This document shows, one piece after another, positions 1 through 8,268 of a DNA stretch of 64,000 nucleotides. The notes beneath the pieces are model-generated. The model worked only from the letters and a program-made list of their open reading frames with translations. It had not been told where the DNA came from and ran no database searches. Source of the stretch: DDH964 sp963806685 (GTDB taxonomy: Bacteria > Desulfobacterota > Desulfuromonadia > Desulfuromonadales > DDH964); contig CAWDZB010000007.1 of the NCBI GenBank assembly GCA_963806685.1, positions 1-64,000 of the forward strand. Reading direction: 5' to 3'. The position numbers and the translations under genes were made by a program. Within the stretch, counting starts at the first letter, position 1. Each line of letters opens with the position of its first letter.

Positions 1-243
1 GTAGCCGCCGGTATCGGCATGGGTCTCGGTTCCCTCGGAACCGGTATCGGTCAGGGTCTGGCCATTCAGAAAGCGGTCGAAGGCGTGGCCCGCAATCCCG
101 GCGCCAGCGGCAAGATCCTGACCACCATGATGATCGGTCTGGCGATGATCGAGTCCCTCGCCATCTACGTCTTCGTCGTGGCCATGATCATTCTCTTCGC
201 CAACCCCTTCACCGAAAAAGTCATCGAACTGCTCGCGAAGTAA
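1..243 (+). CDS. atpE: ATP synthase F0 subunit c (5'-truncated by window edge)
   Basis: Proteolipid that forms the rotating c-ring of F0 in the inner membrane. The reading frame is open from base 1, so the first helix is cut by the window edge. What remains shows the glycine-rich first hairpin (GMGLGSLGTGIGQG), the polar loop with the conserved R-N-P (ARNPGASGK) and the second helix with the ion-carrying acidic residue in MIGLAMIESLAIY. The sequence fits a c subunit unambiguously. A strong terminator follows within 35 bases, so this is the last gene of its transcript. Glu rather than Asp is the carboxylate; no Na+-type signature could be judged from the fragment. Confidence 0.95.
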   Translation, partial: VAAGIGMGLGSLGTGIGQGLAIQKAVEGVARNPGASGKILTTMMIGLAMIESLAIYVFVVAMIILFANPFTEKVIELLAK

Positions 244-274
244 TGTAGGCAAAGACCACTGCAAGGCAACCAAG

Positions 275-302
275 GCGCATCCTCCGGGATGCGCTTTTTT
301 TT
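275..302 (+). terminator. Rho-independent terminator after atpE
   Basis: An 8-bp GC-rich stem (GCGCATCC / GGATGCGC) with a 4-base loop is followed by a run of eight T. It ends the atpE transcript and insulates it from the cytochrome gene downstream. Confidence 0.9.
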
Positions 303-369
303 GGCAAACCCGCCTCTTAGGGGCGGATTCTGGGGCTTCGCGAAAAATACAGCCTGGATTAATTTACTG

Positions 370-399
370 TTGCTAATTCGGCAAGGTTAATGATATAAA
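370..399 (+). promoter_or_regulatory. Candidate sigma70-type promoter for the nine-heme cytochrome gene
   Basis: TTGCTA and TATAAA are separated by 18 bases in an AT-rich stretch 34-60 bases upstream of the start codon. It matches consensus only moderately and is proposed from sequence alone. Confidence 0.35.
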
Positions 400-432
400 C
401 GCGAAGATTTTTAATTCAGGGAGGAGAGCATC

Positions 433-2286
433 ATGTCGCAGCGTATCATTCGTGCCTTATTTGTCTTCGCCATGCTGGTCCTTTGTGCCAATCCCGTATT
501 GGCGGAAAACGGCATGGCCATCGACCCGGCAACCTGCCTCGGCTGCCACGACGATGTCGTATCGGCCAAGGATTTTGCCAACTCGGTCCACGGCAAGAAC
601 GCCTGTACCAGTTGTCACGTAGAGGTTACCGACCTTGACAAGCACGAGGCTGGCGAGCTCATGCCCGGCCCGGTCAAGTGTGTCCGCTGCCACAAGAAGG
701 AGACTGCGGAACACTACGCCAGCGTGCACATGATGAACGACGTCGGCTGCGCCGACTGCCATACCGACATCCACAAACACACCTACTGGAAGGGGGACAA
801 GCGCACGGTCGTTGCCAAGTGTCTCCAGTGCCACGATGAGGAAGCGATTTACCAGAACTCGATTCACGGCAAATCGCTGGCCGCCGGCAACCAGGACTCC
901 GCCGCCTGCAACGATTGCCACGGCCTGCATGAAATCAAGCCCCTGGGCGATCCGACCTCCCACGAGAATCGCCTGTTCCATACCGAGGTCTGCCTCAAGT
1001 GCCATGCCGATAAGGCCAAGATGGAACGTAACGGGGTTTTCAATGTTGCGGTCAAGACTTACATGGAAAGCTACCACGGCAAGAATTACCGCCTTGGCTT
1101 TCCGGAAAAGGTCGCCGGCTGCGCTGACTGCCATACCTCTCATGATGTGCTGCCGGCCAGCGATCCCGAGTCCAGCGTGAATCCCGCCAACTTGGTCAAG
1201 ACCTGCTCCAAGTGCCACTCAAACGCCTCATCCCTGTTCGCCAAGTATTACCCCCACGGTGACGATACCGACCGGGACAAGTTCCCGATTCTCTATTGGA
1301 CCTTCAAGGGCATGACCGGCCTGCTGGTCGGCACCTTCGCCGTCTTCTGGATTCACACCCTGCTCTGGATGTTCCGCGGTTTTGTCGAAAACCGGGAAAA
1401 GGAACGACTGTTCCACCAGGGCCATGAGCACCATCATATCGAGGAGGGCGGCAAGCAATACCTGCGGTTCCAGAAACGCCACATCATTCTGCATCTTACA
1501 GTGATCATCAGCTTCCTTGGTCTGTCCTTGACCGGTCTGCCACTCAAGTTCAGCGACCAGCACTGGGCCAAGGTCCTGATGTCCTTCTACGGCGGCACCT
1601 ATTACGCCGGACTGATCCACCGTGGCTGCGCCGTCCTCACCTTCTACTACTTCTTCGGCGCGGTCATGCTCAGCATCGACTTCCTTTTCTTCCGCAAAGA
1701 CATCAAGGGGCACTTCCTCCAGCGGCTGTTCGGACCCGACTCACTCTGTCCCAACTTCCGCGACGTTCGCGACATCACCGGGATGGTCCGCTGGTTCCTT
1801 TTCAAGGGCGAGAAACCGACCTTCGAGCGCTGGACCTACTGGGAGAAGTTCGACTTCCTGGCGGTCTTCTGGGGTATGTTTGCCATCGGCGGCTCCGGCC
1901 TGATGCTCTGGTTCCCTGAATTCTTCGGCTCCTTCCTGCCGGGCTGGATGTTCAACGTGGCGACCATCATCCACAGCGACGAGGCGCTGCTGGCCACCGG
2001 CTTCATCTTCACCGTTCACTTCTTCAACACCCACGGTCGGCCCGAGAAGTTCCCCATGGACTTCGTCATCTTCAACGGTCAGCTCTCCAAGGAGGAATTC
2101 ATCGAGGAACGTGGCGACCAGTGGAAGCGCTACGAAGAGGAGGGGATCACCGAGAAATACGTCGCCCCCAAAACCAGCGGGGTCATTTATGACTTCTTCT
2201 TCAAAGGGTTCGGGTTCACCGCCCTGTTCACCGGCATCACCTGTCTGGTGCTGATGATTCTCGCCTTCCTGGCGGGCAGCCACTAG
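433..2286 (+). CDS. cbcL: CbcL-type inner-membrane cytochrome: nine c-type hemes fused to a diheme cytochrome b domain
   Basis: Predicted menaquinol oxidase that passes electrons to periplasmic c-type cytochromes. Residues 1-24 are a signal peptide. Residues 35-262 hold nine CxxCH motifs (CLGCH, CTSCH, CVRCH, CADCH, CLQCH, CNDCH, CLKCH, CADCH, CSKCH). From about residue 285 a multi-pass membrane domain with helix-borne histidines resembles the HydB-like diheme cytochrome b family. A nine-heme c domain joined to such a b domain is the architecture of Geobacter CbcL, needed for respiration of low-potential acceptors; the assignment to CbcL rests on this architecture, not on alignment. The start is fixed by GGGAGGAG 6 bases upstream. 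Terminators on both sides make it monocistronic, with some read-through possible to the next small gene. Confidence 0.8.
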   Translation: MSQRIIRALFVFAMLVLCANPVLAENGMAIDPATCLGCHDDVVSAKDFANSVHGKNACTSCHVEVTDLDKHEAGELMPGPVKCVRCHKKETAEHYASVHMMNDVGCADCHTDIHKHTYWKGDKRTVVAKCLQCHDEEAIYQNSIHGKSLAAGNQDSAACNDCHGLHEIKPLGDPTSHENRLFHTEVCLKCHADKAKMERNGVFNVAVKTYMESYHGKNYRLGFPEKVAGCADCHTSHDVLPASDPESSVNPANLVKTCSKCHSNASSLFAKYYPHGDDTDRDKFPILYWTFKGMTGLLVGTFAVFWIHTLLWMFRGFVENREKERLFHQGHEHHHIEEGGKQYLRFQKRHIILHLTVIISFLGLSLTGLPLKFSDQHWAKVLMSFYGGTYYAGLIHRGCAVLTFYYFFGAVMLSIDFLFFRKDIKGHFLQRLFGPDSLCPNFRDVRDITGMVRWFLFKGEKPTFERWTYWEKFDFLAVFWGMFAIGGSGLMLWFPEFFGSFLPGWMFNVATIIHSDEALLATGFIFTVHFFNTHGRPEKFPMDFVIFNGQLSKEEFIEERGDQWKRYEEEGITEKYVAPKTSGVIYDFFFKGFGFTALFTGITCLVLMILAFLAGSH

Positions 2287-2310
2287 ACCGGCCCCTTCAA
2301 CCCTAGCCGA

Positions 2311-2344
2311 GCGAGGGGGCACCGTTCGTGCCCCCTTGCTTTTT
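2311..2344 (+). terminator. Rho-independent terminator downstream of cbcL-like gene
   Basis: A 12-bp stem (one G-U pair) with loop CGTTC is followed by five T. The T-run abuts the Shine-Dalgarno GGGAGG of the small gene at 2356, so read-through here would set the expression of that gene. Confidence 0.85.
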
Positions 2345-2355
2345 GGGAGGAAAGC

Positions 2356-2586
2356 ATGTCCCCCACCGCCAGCCTGGCCCTGGCCATATCGGCATTCACC
2401 ACCTACATCATCGGCGGCATCTCGGCCTTTTCCGGCATCGCCTTGATCATTTTCTGGAAGGGAAAGGACCTGTGGGGCTGGGGCGACGGCCGCAGCATCG
2501 GCTTTCTGTTTCTCTGCGTCGGCCTCTGCCTCTCCGTTTTTGGTGTGCTGTTGATGCGCATTTTCCGGAATAGAAGACTGGTCTGA
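2356..2586 (+). CDS. Small two-helix membrane protein between cytochrome genes
   Basis: A 76-residue protein of unknown family. Two hydrophobic segments (about 8-31 and 47-69) flank a short charged loop containing WKGKDLWGWGDGR, and the C-terminus is basic (RIFRNRRLV), which suggests both ends are cytoplasmic. GGGAGGAAAGC lies just before the ATG. It sits between the CbcL-type and octaheme cytochromes, with terminators on both sides, so it may be an accessory subunit of the membrane cytochrome; that is inferred from position only. No metal or heme ligands are apparent. Confidence 0.7.
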   Translation: MSPTASLALAISAFTTYIIGGISAFSGIALIIFWKGKDLWGWGDGRSIGFLFLCVGLCLSVFGVLLMRIFRNRRLV

Positions 2587-2610
2587 CTCTTACCTTCAAT
2601 TTGGCCAAGG

Positions 2611-2648
2611 TCCCCAATGTCGGCGCCCGCTCGACATTGGGGATTTTT
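2611..2648 (+). terminator. Rho-independent terminator
   Basis: A perfect 12-bp stem (TCCCCAATGTCG with its complement) with a 9-base loop is followed by five T. It ends transcription after the small membrane protein. Confidence 0.88.
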
Positions 2649-2809
2649 CATGTGTTTTTTTTGGTTTGAAATTTATAACTTATTGAATCTCCGTCCTTTT
2701 TTGTTGATTTCGTGGACCTGTTGGTGTAGCGTGGCAGCGTTTTGCGGTAAATGGCAGAATTTTCCAGCCCCCCCTCCTGCCAAAAAAATCCCACGGAAGA
2801 GGTAAAAAG

Positions 2810-3964
2810 ATGTCTCGTTTCTTTGCCTGGTGCAAACGGCACCTTCTCATCGTGACCCTGCTGGCCGTCGGCTTTATTGTGGTCTTCGGCTTTATCAACA
2901 TTCAGATCCTGCATATGACCTCAGAACCCGAGTTCTGCGCCATGTGCCATCCGGCCCAAGGCGTGGGTCCCCTCGCCGAAGTCGACTCCTGGGAGCATTC
3001 CGGGCACTCCGAGGCCGGTGTTTCCTGCCTTGACTGCCATGGCAGGCCAGGCGTCCTGGGTTATCTGAAGGCCAAGATCGGCGGCCTCAAAGACACCTAT
3101 ATGCAGTTGACCATTTCCAAAGAAGAGAAGCTGAAGGTCCTCTCCAACCCCAAATCCGAGCTGGTTCCGCCGGAACAATGCCTCTTCTGTCACTCTGACA
3201 AGGGTAACGAGGAGTACCGGAAACAACAGAAATTGCCCATGCAGGTCGTCAGAATGCGCATGCTCGATACCGTCAAGAATCCCGAGTTTCGCATCCGCAA
3301 AGGCTTGCCGGACATCATGAAGGATACCTTCGTCGGCGGCATCCACTTCAACCATTCCTTTCATATCGAGTCCTTCGGGTTCGTCTGCCGGGATTGTCAT
3401 TTTGGCGTGGTCCACAACCCGATGACCAAGACCGACCGGATGAATTTTTGCCTGATGTGCCATGCTGAGAACAAGGACACTTCGGCGCCGCAGTTGAAGG
3501 ACTGCACGGTCTGCCACGAGGCCCAGAACAATATGAACCACGGCACCGGTGCAAAAGGGGTCACGGGAGAAGCGAGCGTGATGATCCAGGCCGGCATCGG
3601 CTGCCAAGACTGCCATACCGGCGTCACTCGCGGTGCCTTCCGCCCCACCAGCTCGACCTGTCTTGGCTGTCACGACAATTCCTACAAAGAAGTCTTCAGC
3701 ACCTGGGAATCCGAAACCACCGCCATGCTTAAGGAAGCCAAAGCGCAGCGGGTTGATGTCGAGGAAGCCCTTAAAAATGCCGACGAGGTCCATCGCAACA
3801 CCACCGAAGCCTGGAAGCTCTACGAGAAGGCCCTGTACAATCTCAACCTGGTCAAGGATGACGGCACTAAAGGCGTCCATAACGTCGACTATGCCCAGGC
3901 CATTCTCAAATCCGTTCAAGCGGATTTCAAGGCGGTCATGCAGGAACTCAACAAGTCCTGGTAA
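2810..3964 (+). CDS. Octaheme NapC/NirT-like membrane-anchored cytochrome c
   Basis: A 384-residue protein with one N-terminal membrane anchor (about 12-34), basic before it, followed directly by CAMCH at residue 44 as in NapC/NirT quinol dehydrogenases. Eight CxxCH motifs are visible (CAMCH, CLDCH, CLFCH, CRDCH, CLMCH, CTVCH, CQDCH, CLGCH), the last near residue 284. The final 100 residues are charged, probably helical and free of heme motifs. It likely takes electrons from the quinol pool or from the CbcL-type protein into the periplasm. The start is supported by GGAAGAGG upstream. A bidirectional terminator follows. The exact family beyond NapC/NirT-like multiheme is not certain. Confidence 0.82.
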   Translation: MSRFFAWCKRHLLIVTLLAVGFIVVFGFINIQILHMTSEPEFCAMCHPAQGVGPLAEVDSWEHSGHSEAGVSCLDCHGRPGVLGYLKAKIGGLKDTYMQLTISKEEKLKVLSNPKSELVPPEQCLFCHSDKGNEEYRKQQKLPMQVVRMRMLDTVKNPEFRIRKGLPDIMKDTFVGGIHFNHSFHIESFGFVCRDCHFGVVHNPMTKTDRMNFCLMCHAENKDTSAPQLKDCTVCHEAQNNMNHGTGAKGVTGEASVMIQAGIGCQDCHTGVTRGAFRPTSSTCLGCHDNSYKEVFSTWESETTAMLKEAKAQRVDVEEALKNADEVHRNTTEAWKLYEKALYNLNLVKDDGTKGVHNVDYAQAILKSVQADFKAVMQELNKSW

Positions 3965-3990
3965 GACTACCGCTATCTGCTGGCAGAAAA

Positions 3991-4026
3991 TGAAAAGGGC
4001 GCCCTCGACGGGGCGCCCTTTTCATT
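3991..4026. terminator. Bidirectional terminator between convergent genes
   Basis: A perfect 14-bp stem (TGAAAAGGGCGCCC and complement) with a 6-base loop has A-rich and T-rich flanks on opposite sides. It can end the cytochrome gene on + and the small membrane protein gene at 4054-4209 on -. Confidence 0.85.
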
Positions 4027-4053
4027 TCATATTTAACCTGGTGAGCCGTCAGG

Positions 4054-4209
4054 CTACATCATCTTTGCACCCAGGTAGGAAAGTGCCGGCCAGGCAATCA
4101 ATATGGCGCTGACAAAAGCAAACACGCCGAGAACGGAGAGAAGGGTCAGGACATAGGCGGTGCTGGCAAGATTTTTTTCCGGCTGGAGCGCAAGTTCTTG
4201 GTGCATCAT
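4054..4209 (-). CDS. 51-residue membrane protein, first of a paralogous pair
   Basis: Read from the minus strand: ATGATGCAC... to TAG, 51 codons. The N-terminal part is polar (MMHQELALQPEKNLAST), followed by a hydrophobic segment of about 30 residues ending in ILIAWPALSYLGAKMM. It is closely similar over its last 33 residues to the next small gene (AYVLTLLSVLGVFAF versus GYVLGLLGVVGVFAI; AILIAWPALSYLG versus AVLIAWPALAYLG). AAAGGA lies about 10 bases upstream of the first ATG. The family is not recognised. Being duplicated, conserved and next to membrane cytochromes suggests a small respiratory-complex subunit, which is inference. Confidence 0.75.
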   Translation of the reverse strand: MMHQELALQPEKNLASTAYVLTLLSVLGVFAFVSAILIAWPALSYLGAKMM

Positions 4210-4321
4210 GGCAATTCAATCCTTTTTTCAAGAAGTCGTGTGACTTTAATTTATATCTACGGAATATTTAATTTCGCATTGCCGGACAAGGAGCCAACAG
4301 GCCCCTTGTCGTCCATTTCCC

Positions 4322-4465
4322 TCAGAAGAGCTTGGAGCCGAGATAGGCCAAAGCCGGCCACGCAATCAGCACCGCGCTAATGATGGCGAAGACACCGACA
4401 ACACCAAGCAGACCGAGGACATAACCAGTTTTCGCGACATCCATGAAACGGCTTTCGGCTTCCAT
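4322..4465 (-). CDS. 47-residue membrane protein, second of a paralogous pair
   Basis: Read from the minus strand: ATGGAAGCC... to TGA, 47 codons, with GAGAGGTG before the start. A short polar N-terminus (MEAESRFMDVAKT) leads into one or two hydrophobic helices ending in AVLIAWPALAYLGSKLF. The conservation with the gene at 4054-4209 is concentrated in the hydrophobic part and the WPAL-YLG-K motif, the pattern of a selected paralogue rather than a chance frame. The 112 bases between them show no strong terminator, so both may share a transcript that runs toward 4054. Function unknown. Confidence 0.75.
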   Translation of the reverse strand: MEAESRFMDVAKTGYVLGLLGVVGVFAIISAVLIAWPALAYLGSKLF

Positions 4466-4712
4466 AAGGCACCTCTCGTCTGGGGGTTCCAGTCAATTCG
4501 GAGACGGTTCTCCAAACTAACCATTAAAGTGTTTTTAATTGTTTTTCTGTTATTTGCTTCTTTTAATACAGACAATACAGCTCCCCGGTTGCGGTGTCAA
4601 TATGAAAATTGATTAAAAAAGAATTTTTTATTTAATCCGCCAAATTTTATTTTTTTAATCTACTGTTTACACCTCCAAGCTTTCCGGCCGCCCGGAATCG
4701 TCCGGCCTGGCG

Positions 4713-6522
4713 CTAGACTTCCTCTAAAGGTCCCTGATTCTCCGGCAGGTTCTGGGAACCGCTGGAAGTCTTCTGCCACCGCCCCAGAACCACCGAATCC
4801 ACAGCCGCGGCCAAGCCAAACGAAAAGACGCTCAAGACCAGAGGGACCCCCCTGGCGCCGAGCAGGTCACCGATAAATACCTTGCTTCCCCCAATCAGGG
4901 TCACCAGGATAGCCACGTTACGCAGTTCCTGGTTATTGCGCCACAAGGCCATGGTCATCAGGATAATGGCGGAAATATTGACGAGTACACTTTGGTAGCA
5001 CCCGAAAGCTCCCGGGCCACCAACGTGAAAAGCCTGTAAGGCCTGGAATATCCCAACCCGCAGGGTAAAAAAACCACTGACAAGGGCTGCCAACAGCAGC
5101 AGGATGGCGCTGCGGTCTTCCTTGTCAAATCGAGAATAAACGACGGATTCCGCGGGCGGGGGATTTCTTCGCACCCAGCGGAAATGCCAGAGACCGATGC
5201 AGGCCAGGGCTCCCGCAGCGAGAGCGCTAACGGCAGACGGTGACGCCGTCTCGGTCGCACTAAGATTCATAACCAGGGCGCCGCAGGCATACAACTGAAG
5301 CAGATAGGAAGTCACTCTGACACCCCCGCTCTGCCAAAGACCGGCAACCCTTGCCAGCCCGAGGGCACAGGCGGAAAGGAAGGTAAGAGCCAGCAGCGGA
5401 TGGTGGAGGGCCAGTGGCAGGGACAAGGCTAGCAGCACCGCCCCGGCCAGGGAAAAAGCATTGGTTCCCCGCGCCTTGTCATTCCGGCGGGTCCCCAGCC
5501 AATGGGCAACCGAAAACAGCGCGACAGCCAGGACAACGGCCACGATTCCAAGTCCCCGGGTACTACCGAAACCAGAATTTACTACGTACCTAGCAAGGAT
5601 GAACAACCAGCCGACGCTGATGGTTGGGAGCGCCAGATCGAACCGGGCAATCCTGTCCTGGCCTCGCCAGACAACCCCTACCAATGCGGTCGCCAGGTAG
5701 AAAGCGGCAAATATCGCCAGGATGGGGAAGAATCCGCTGAGGGCGTAAGGCAGTGCTGCGGCCTGCCCGTGATCGAGCTCGATCCCGAGCTTGAAACTCC
5801 AGACCTGCAGGACCAGCAGGGTAATGCCGAGAAGTATCCAGCGCAGCCAGGAACAGCGCTGCAGGCGGGTAGCGTATACTCCGAATAGATTGGCCGCCAA
5901 CAACAAAACTGAAAGGTAGGGAAATACCGGGCTCGGATAATCAATGGCCAACCCGGCGATGCTCATCCCCAGAGTTCCGGCAAAAACCGGCGGCGCGACC
6001 CGGTTCATGATAACTGATCAAGGCCGCGGCAGCACCGACTACGGCGAGGATGACATAAGCAGGAATGGTGGGAAGGGCTTCGAAGTGTGCATGGGTTTCG
6101 GCAACCACACTGAAAATAAGCAACGTCCCCGTCACCGTAAAAACCGGGGCCAGGGGGCTCTTTTGCCGATACTTAAATGCCCCCAAAGCGATCAAGGCGC
6201 CGGCGTAAACCATCCCCAACAAGGAACCGACCTGCGGGTCGAGCAACTGATTGTCGGTCACCGTGCGCAGCGCCAAGGCGACCACGAGCAGGAAGCAGAG
6301 TGAAGAAATCCTGGGCAGAAGCGCGGTCCGACCAACCCAGGAGAGGATCTCCTCGGAAGCATCCGCCGCATCAGCAGACGCCGACGGATTCTCAGCCTTG
6401 GGCTTGACCGCTCCTCCTTTTTCGAGACGGGCACCAAGGTCAGAAACCTGCGCGTTGAGGCTCCTGACCTGTTCTTCCAGCCAGACTATTCTTTCTTCAA
6501 TAGCTTGTTTATTTTCAACCAT
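4713..6522 (-). pseudogene. DUF2339-like multi-pass membrane protein, split by a frameshift
   Basis: Two overlapping minus-strand frames make one plausible protein. The upstream frame (ATG at 6522, stop at 5941) begins with a coiled coil (IEERIVWLEEQVRSLNAQVSDLG), then four or more hydrophobic helices. The downstream frame (6008 to 4713, 431 aa) is all membrane helices. Where they overlap for 68 bases, the upstream frame turns polar (GFCRNSGDEHRRVGH) while the downstream frame keeps a membrane-like sequence (PVFAGTLGMSIAGLAID), so a one-base indel near 6008-6015 is likely. Coiled coil plus about 14 helices fits DUF2339. No slippery site is visible, so a mutation or sequencing error is favoured over programmed shifting. 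Confidence 0.6.
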
Positions 6523-7019
6523 GGCTCCCGGCTCCCCTGCTGCGACTCCGATTGTTGAAAGGACTGCAAACCTCCTTATTTTTTTCCGTATCAGCAATAA
6601 ACGCCGTCGGTAAGCAATAAAAAAGCCTCTGCGTACCTGAGTGGCTTGGTCAATCGAGTAAAAAATAAATCATTATCTGAAGTTAATTTCTTTTTGTTTG
6701 CATAATATAACACCTTTCTATTATTTTTCAAAGGAACATTTTCCCTAGCTAGGGACAGCGCTGAGGAAAAGTAGACAAAGCATTATATTAATTATTTTTT
6801 AATTTAGAATCACAAGCCCGGGATTCAAAATTTTTGGTTTTTATGTTGACTTTTCCTTAAATTTCCAAAGAGTGCCTGACAAGATATAGCAGCCTCAGGT
6901 CTTCCGCTCACAACTGTAGGCAGGATGATCCATGGATCGGTTGACATTTTTCCAAGAGGAATAATAATTGGTGAAATTGAAACGTCGTTTTTAATTATTT
7001 AGTTCGAAAGGGGTGCACA
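6523..7019 (+). other. Intergenic region, AT-rich, carrying the promoter of the next cytochrome operon
   Basis: About 500 bases with no convincing gene. It is visibly AT-rich between 6650 and 6860. The only clear signal is the promoter at 6941-6968. A large leader of up to 300 bases upstream of that promoter could hold regulator sites or belong to the divergent membrane protein gene. Confidence 0.6.
6941..6968 (+). promoter_or_regulatory. Sigma70-type promoter for the tetraheme/Fe-S/NrfD operon
   Basis: TTGACA (perfect) and AATAAT (5 of 6 matches) are separated by 16 bases, about 52-80 bases upstream of the GTG start of the tetraheme gene. The expected transcription start is near 6976. Confidence 0.65.
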
Positions 7020-7490
7020 GTGAAACGACACGTCTGGAGGCCGCTCTATGTGGTCATTGCCATCGTGGTCCTTATCCTGGTGGTGAGGGCATTTTATGTT
7101 CCCAGGGATTTCGGGATCCAGGCCAGAGGCTACACCTTTGGCTTCCACCGTCTGGGCAACGAGCAGGACTGGAAAGCCTTTCCGGCGAAATATAAAAACA
7201 GCAGCTATTGCATGGATTGCCACGAGGAAAAGGTCAACAGCCTGGCGAAATCCAAACATGCGGTAATCCCCTGCGAAGATTGCCACGGACCCGCCCTGAA
7301 CCATCCCGAGGATCCGGAAAAACTGCCCATCGACCGCAGTCGAGATCTCTGCATCCGCTGCCATTCCCAATTGGTCACTATCTCCAGCGGGCGTGACGCC
7401 ATTCCCGGTATCGACCCTGCCACTCACAACCCGGACACGGCATGCAGTGAATGTCACAATCCGCACGACCCGAATCTGGAGGACATGTAA
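7020..7490 (+). CDS. Membrane-anchored tetraheme cytochrome c subunit of a quinol oxidoreductase
   Basis: A 156-residue protein starting at GTG, with AAAGGGG upstream. One N-terminal anchor (about 8-24) leads to a periplasmic domain with four CxxCH motifs (CMDCH near 64, then CEDCH, CIRCH and CSECH near 142). It is first in an operon with an HybA-like Fe-S protein (2-base gap) and an NrfD-like membrane protein. That trio matches the Cbc-type menaquinol:cytochrome c oxidoreductases of Geobacter (Cbc4 type is the closest I can name from memory). It would receive electrons from the Fe-S subunit and deliver them to soluble periplasmic cytochromes. Confidence 0.85.
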   Translation: MKRHVWRPLYVVIAIVVLILVVRAFYVPRDFGIQARGYTFGFHRLGNEQDWKAFPAKYKNSSYCMDCHEEKVNSLAKSKHAVIPCEDCHGPALNHPEDPEKLPIDRSRDLCIRCHSQLVTISSGRDAIPGIDPATHNPDTACSECHNPHDPNLEDM

Positions 7491-7492
7491 TC

Positions 7493-8266
7493 ATGAAACG
7501 ACGGGACTTCCTGAAAAGCACGGCCGTTTTCGTGTCCGGTGCGGCCCTTTCCCTCTCCGCCCTGGAGATCCTCGATCCCGGCGAGGTTCTGGCTGCCAAC
7601 CCTGAGCTGCGCTGGGGCTTTCTGGTGGATACCTACAAATGCGTTGGCTGCGGCTTCTGTGTCAAGGCCTGCAAGACCGAGAACGAGATCCCACTGGACG
7701 CGAATGTCACCCGGACCTGGGTCGAACGCTACATCATGACCAAGGATGGCAAGACCTGGATCGACAGCCCCAAAGGAGCACTCAACGGGTTCACCAGCAA
7801 AGAAGTCGACCAGAATGCCTCAGGCATGAAAAAAGTTGCTGACGGGGATATTACCAAAGCATTTTTCGTCCCCAAACTCTGCAACCATTGCTCAAACCCA
7901 CCGTGCGTTCAGGTCTGCCCGGTAGGAGCCACCTATCAGACCGCGGACGGGGTCGTGCTGGTCGATCGCACCTGGTGCATCGGCTGCGGCTACTGCATCA
8001 TGGGTTGCCCCTACGGTGTCCGCTTCTTCCATCCGGTGGTACATACCGCCGACAAGTGCACCTTCTGCTACCACCGCATCACCAAGGGAGAAAACACCGC
8101 CTGTGCCCAGGCCTGTCCCTTCGGTGCCCGCCGCATCGGCAATCTGCGCGACCCACGTGACCCGGTGGCCAAGGCGGTACTGGACCAGCGCGTCGGTATC
8201 CTCCGCGAGGAATTCGGGACCAATCCCAACGTCTATTACATCGGCCTGGACAAGGAGGTGCGCTAG
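7493..8266 (+). CDS. Tat-exported HybA-like four-cluster Fe-S subunit
   Basis: A 257-residue protein with a twin-arginine leader (RRDFLK at residues 3-8, hydrophobic to about 34). Four ferredoxin-like cysteine sets follow: CVGCGFCVKAC near 50, CNHCSNPPCVQVCP near 130, CIGCGYCIMGCP near 162 and CTFCYHR...CAQACP from 189. This is the DmsB/HybA/PsrB electron-transfer family and would sit on the periplasmic face of the NrfD-like subunit. I chose the ATG at 7493 because it gives the Tat motif at once; an upstream in-frame extension overlaps the cytochrome gene and has no leader features. Confidence 0.9.
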   Translation: MKRRDFLKSTAVFVSGAALSLSALEILDPGEVLAANPELRWGFLVDTYKCVGCGFCVKACKTENEIPLDANVTRTWVERYIMTKDGKTWIDSPKGALNGFTSKEVDQNASGMKKVADGDITKAFFVPKLCNHCSNPPCVQVCPVGATYQTADGVVLVDRTWCIGCGYCIMGCPYGVRFFHPVVHTADKCTFCYHRITKGENTACAQACPFGARRIGNLRDPRDPVAKAVLDQRVGILREEFGTNPNVYYIGLDKEVR

Positions 8267-8268
8267 CC

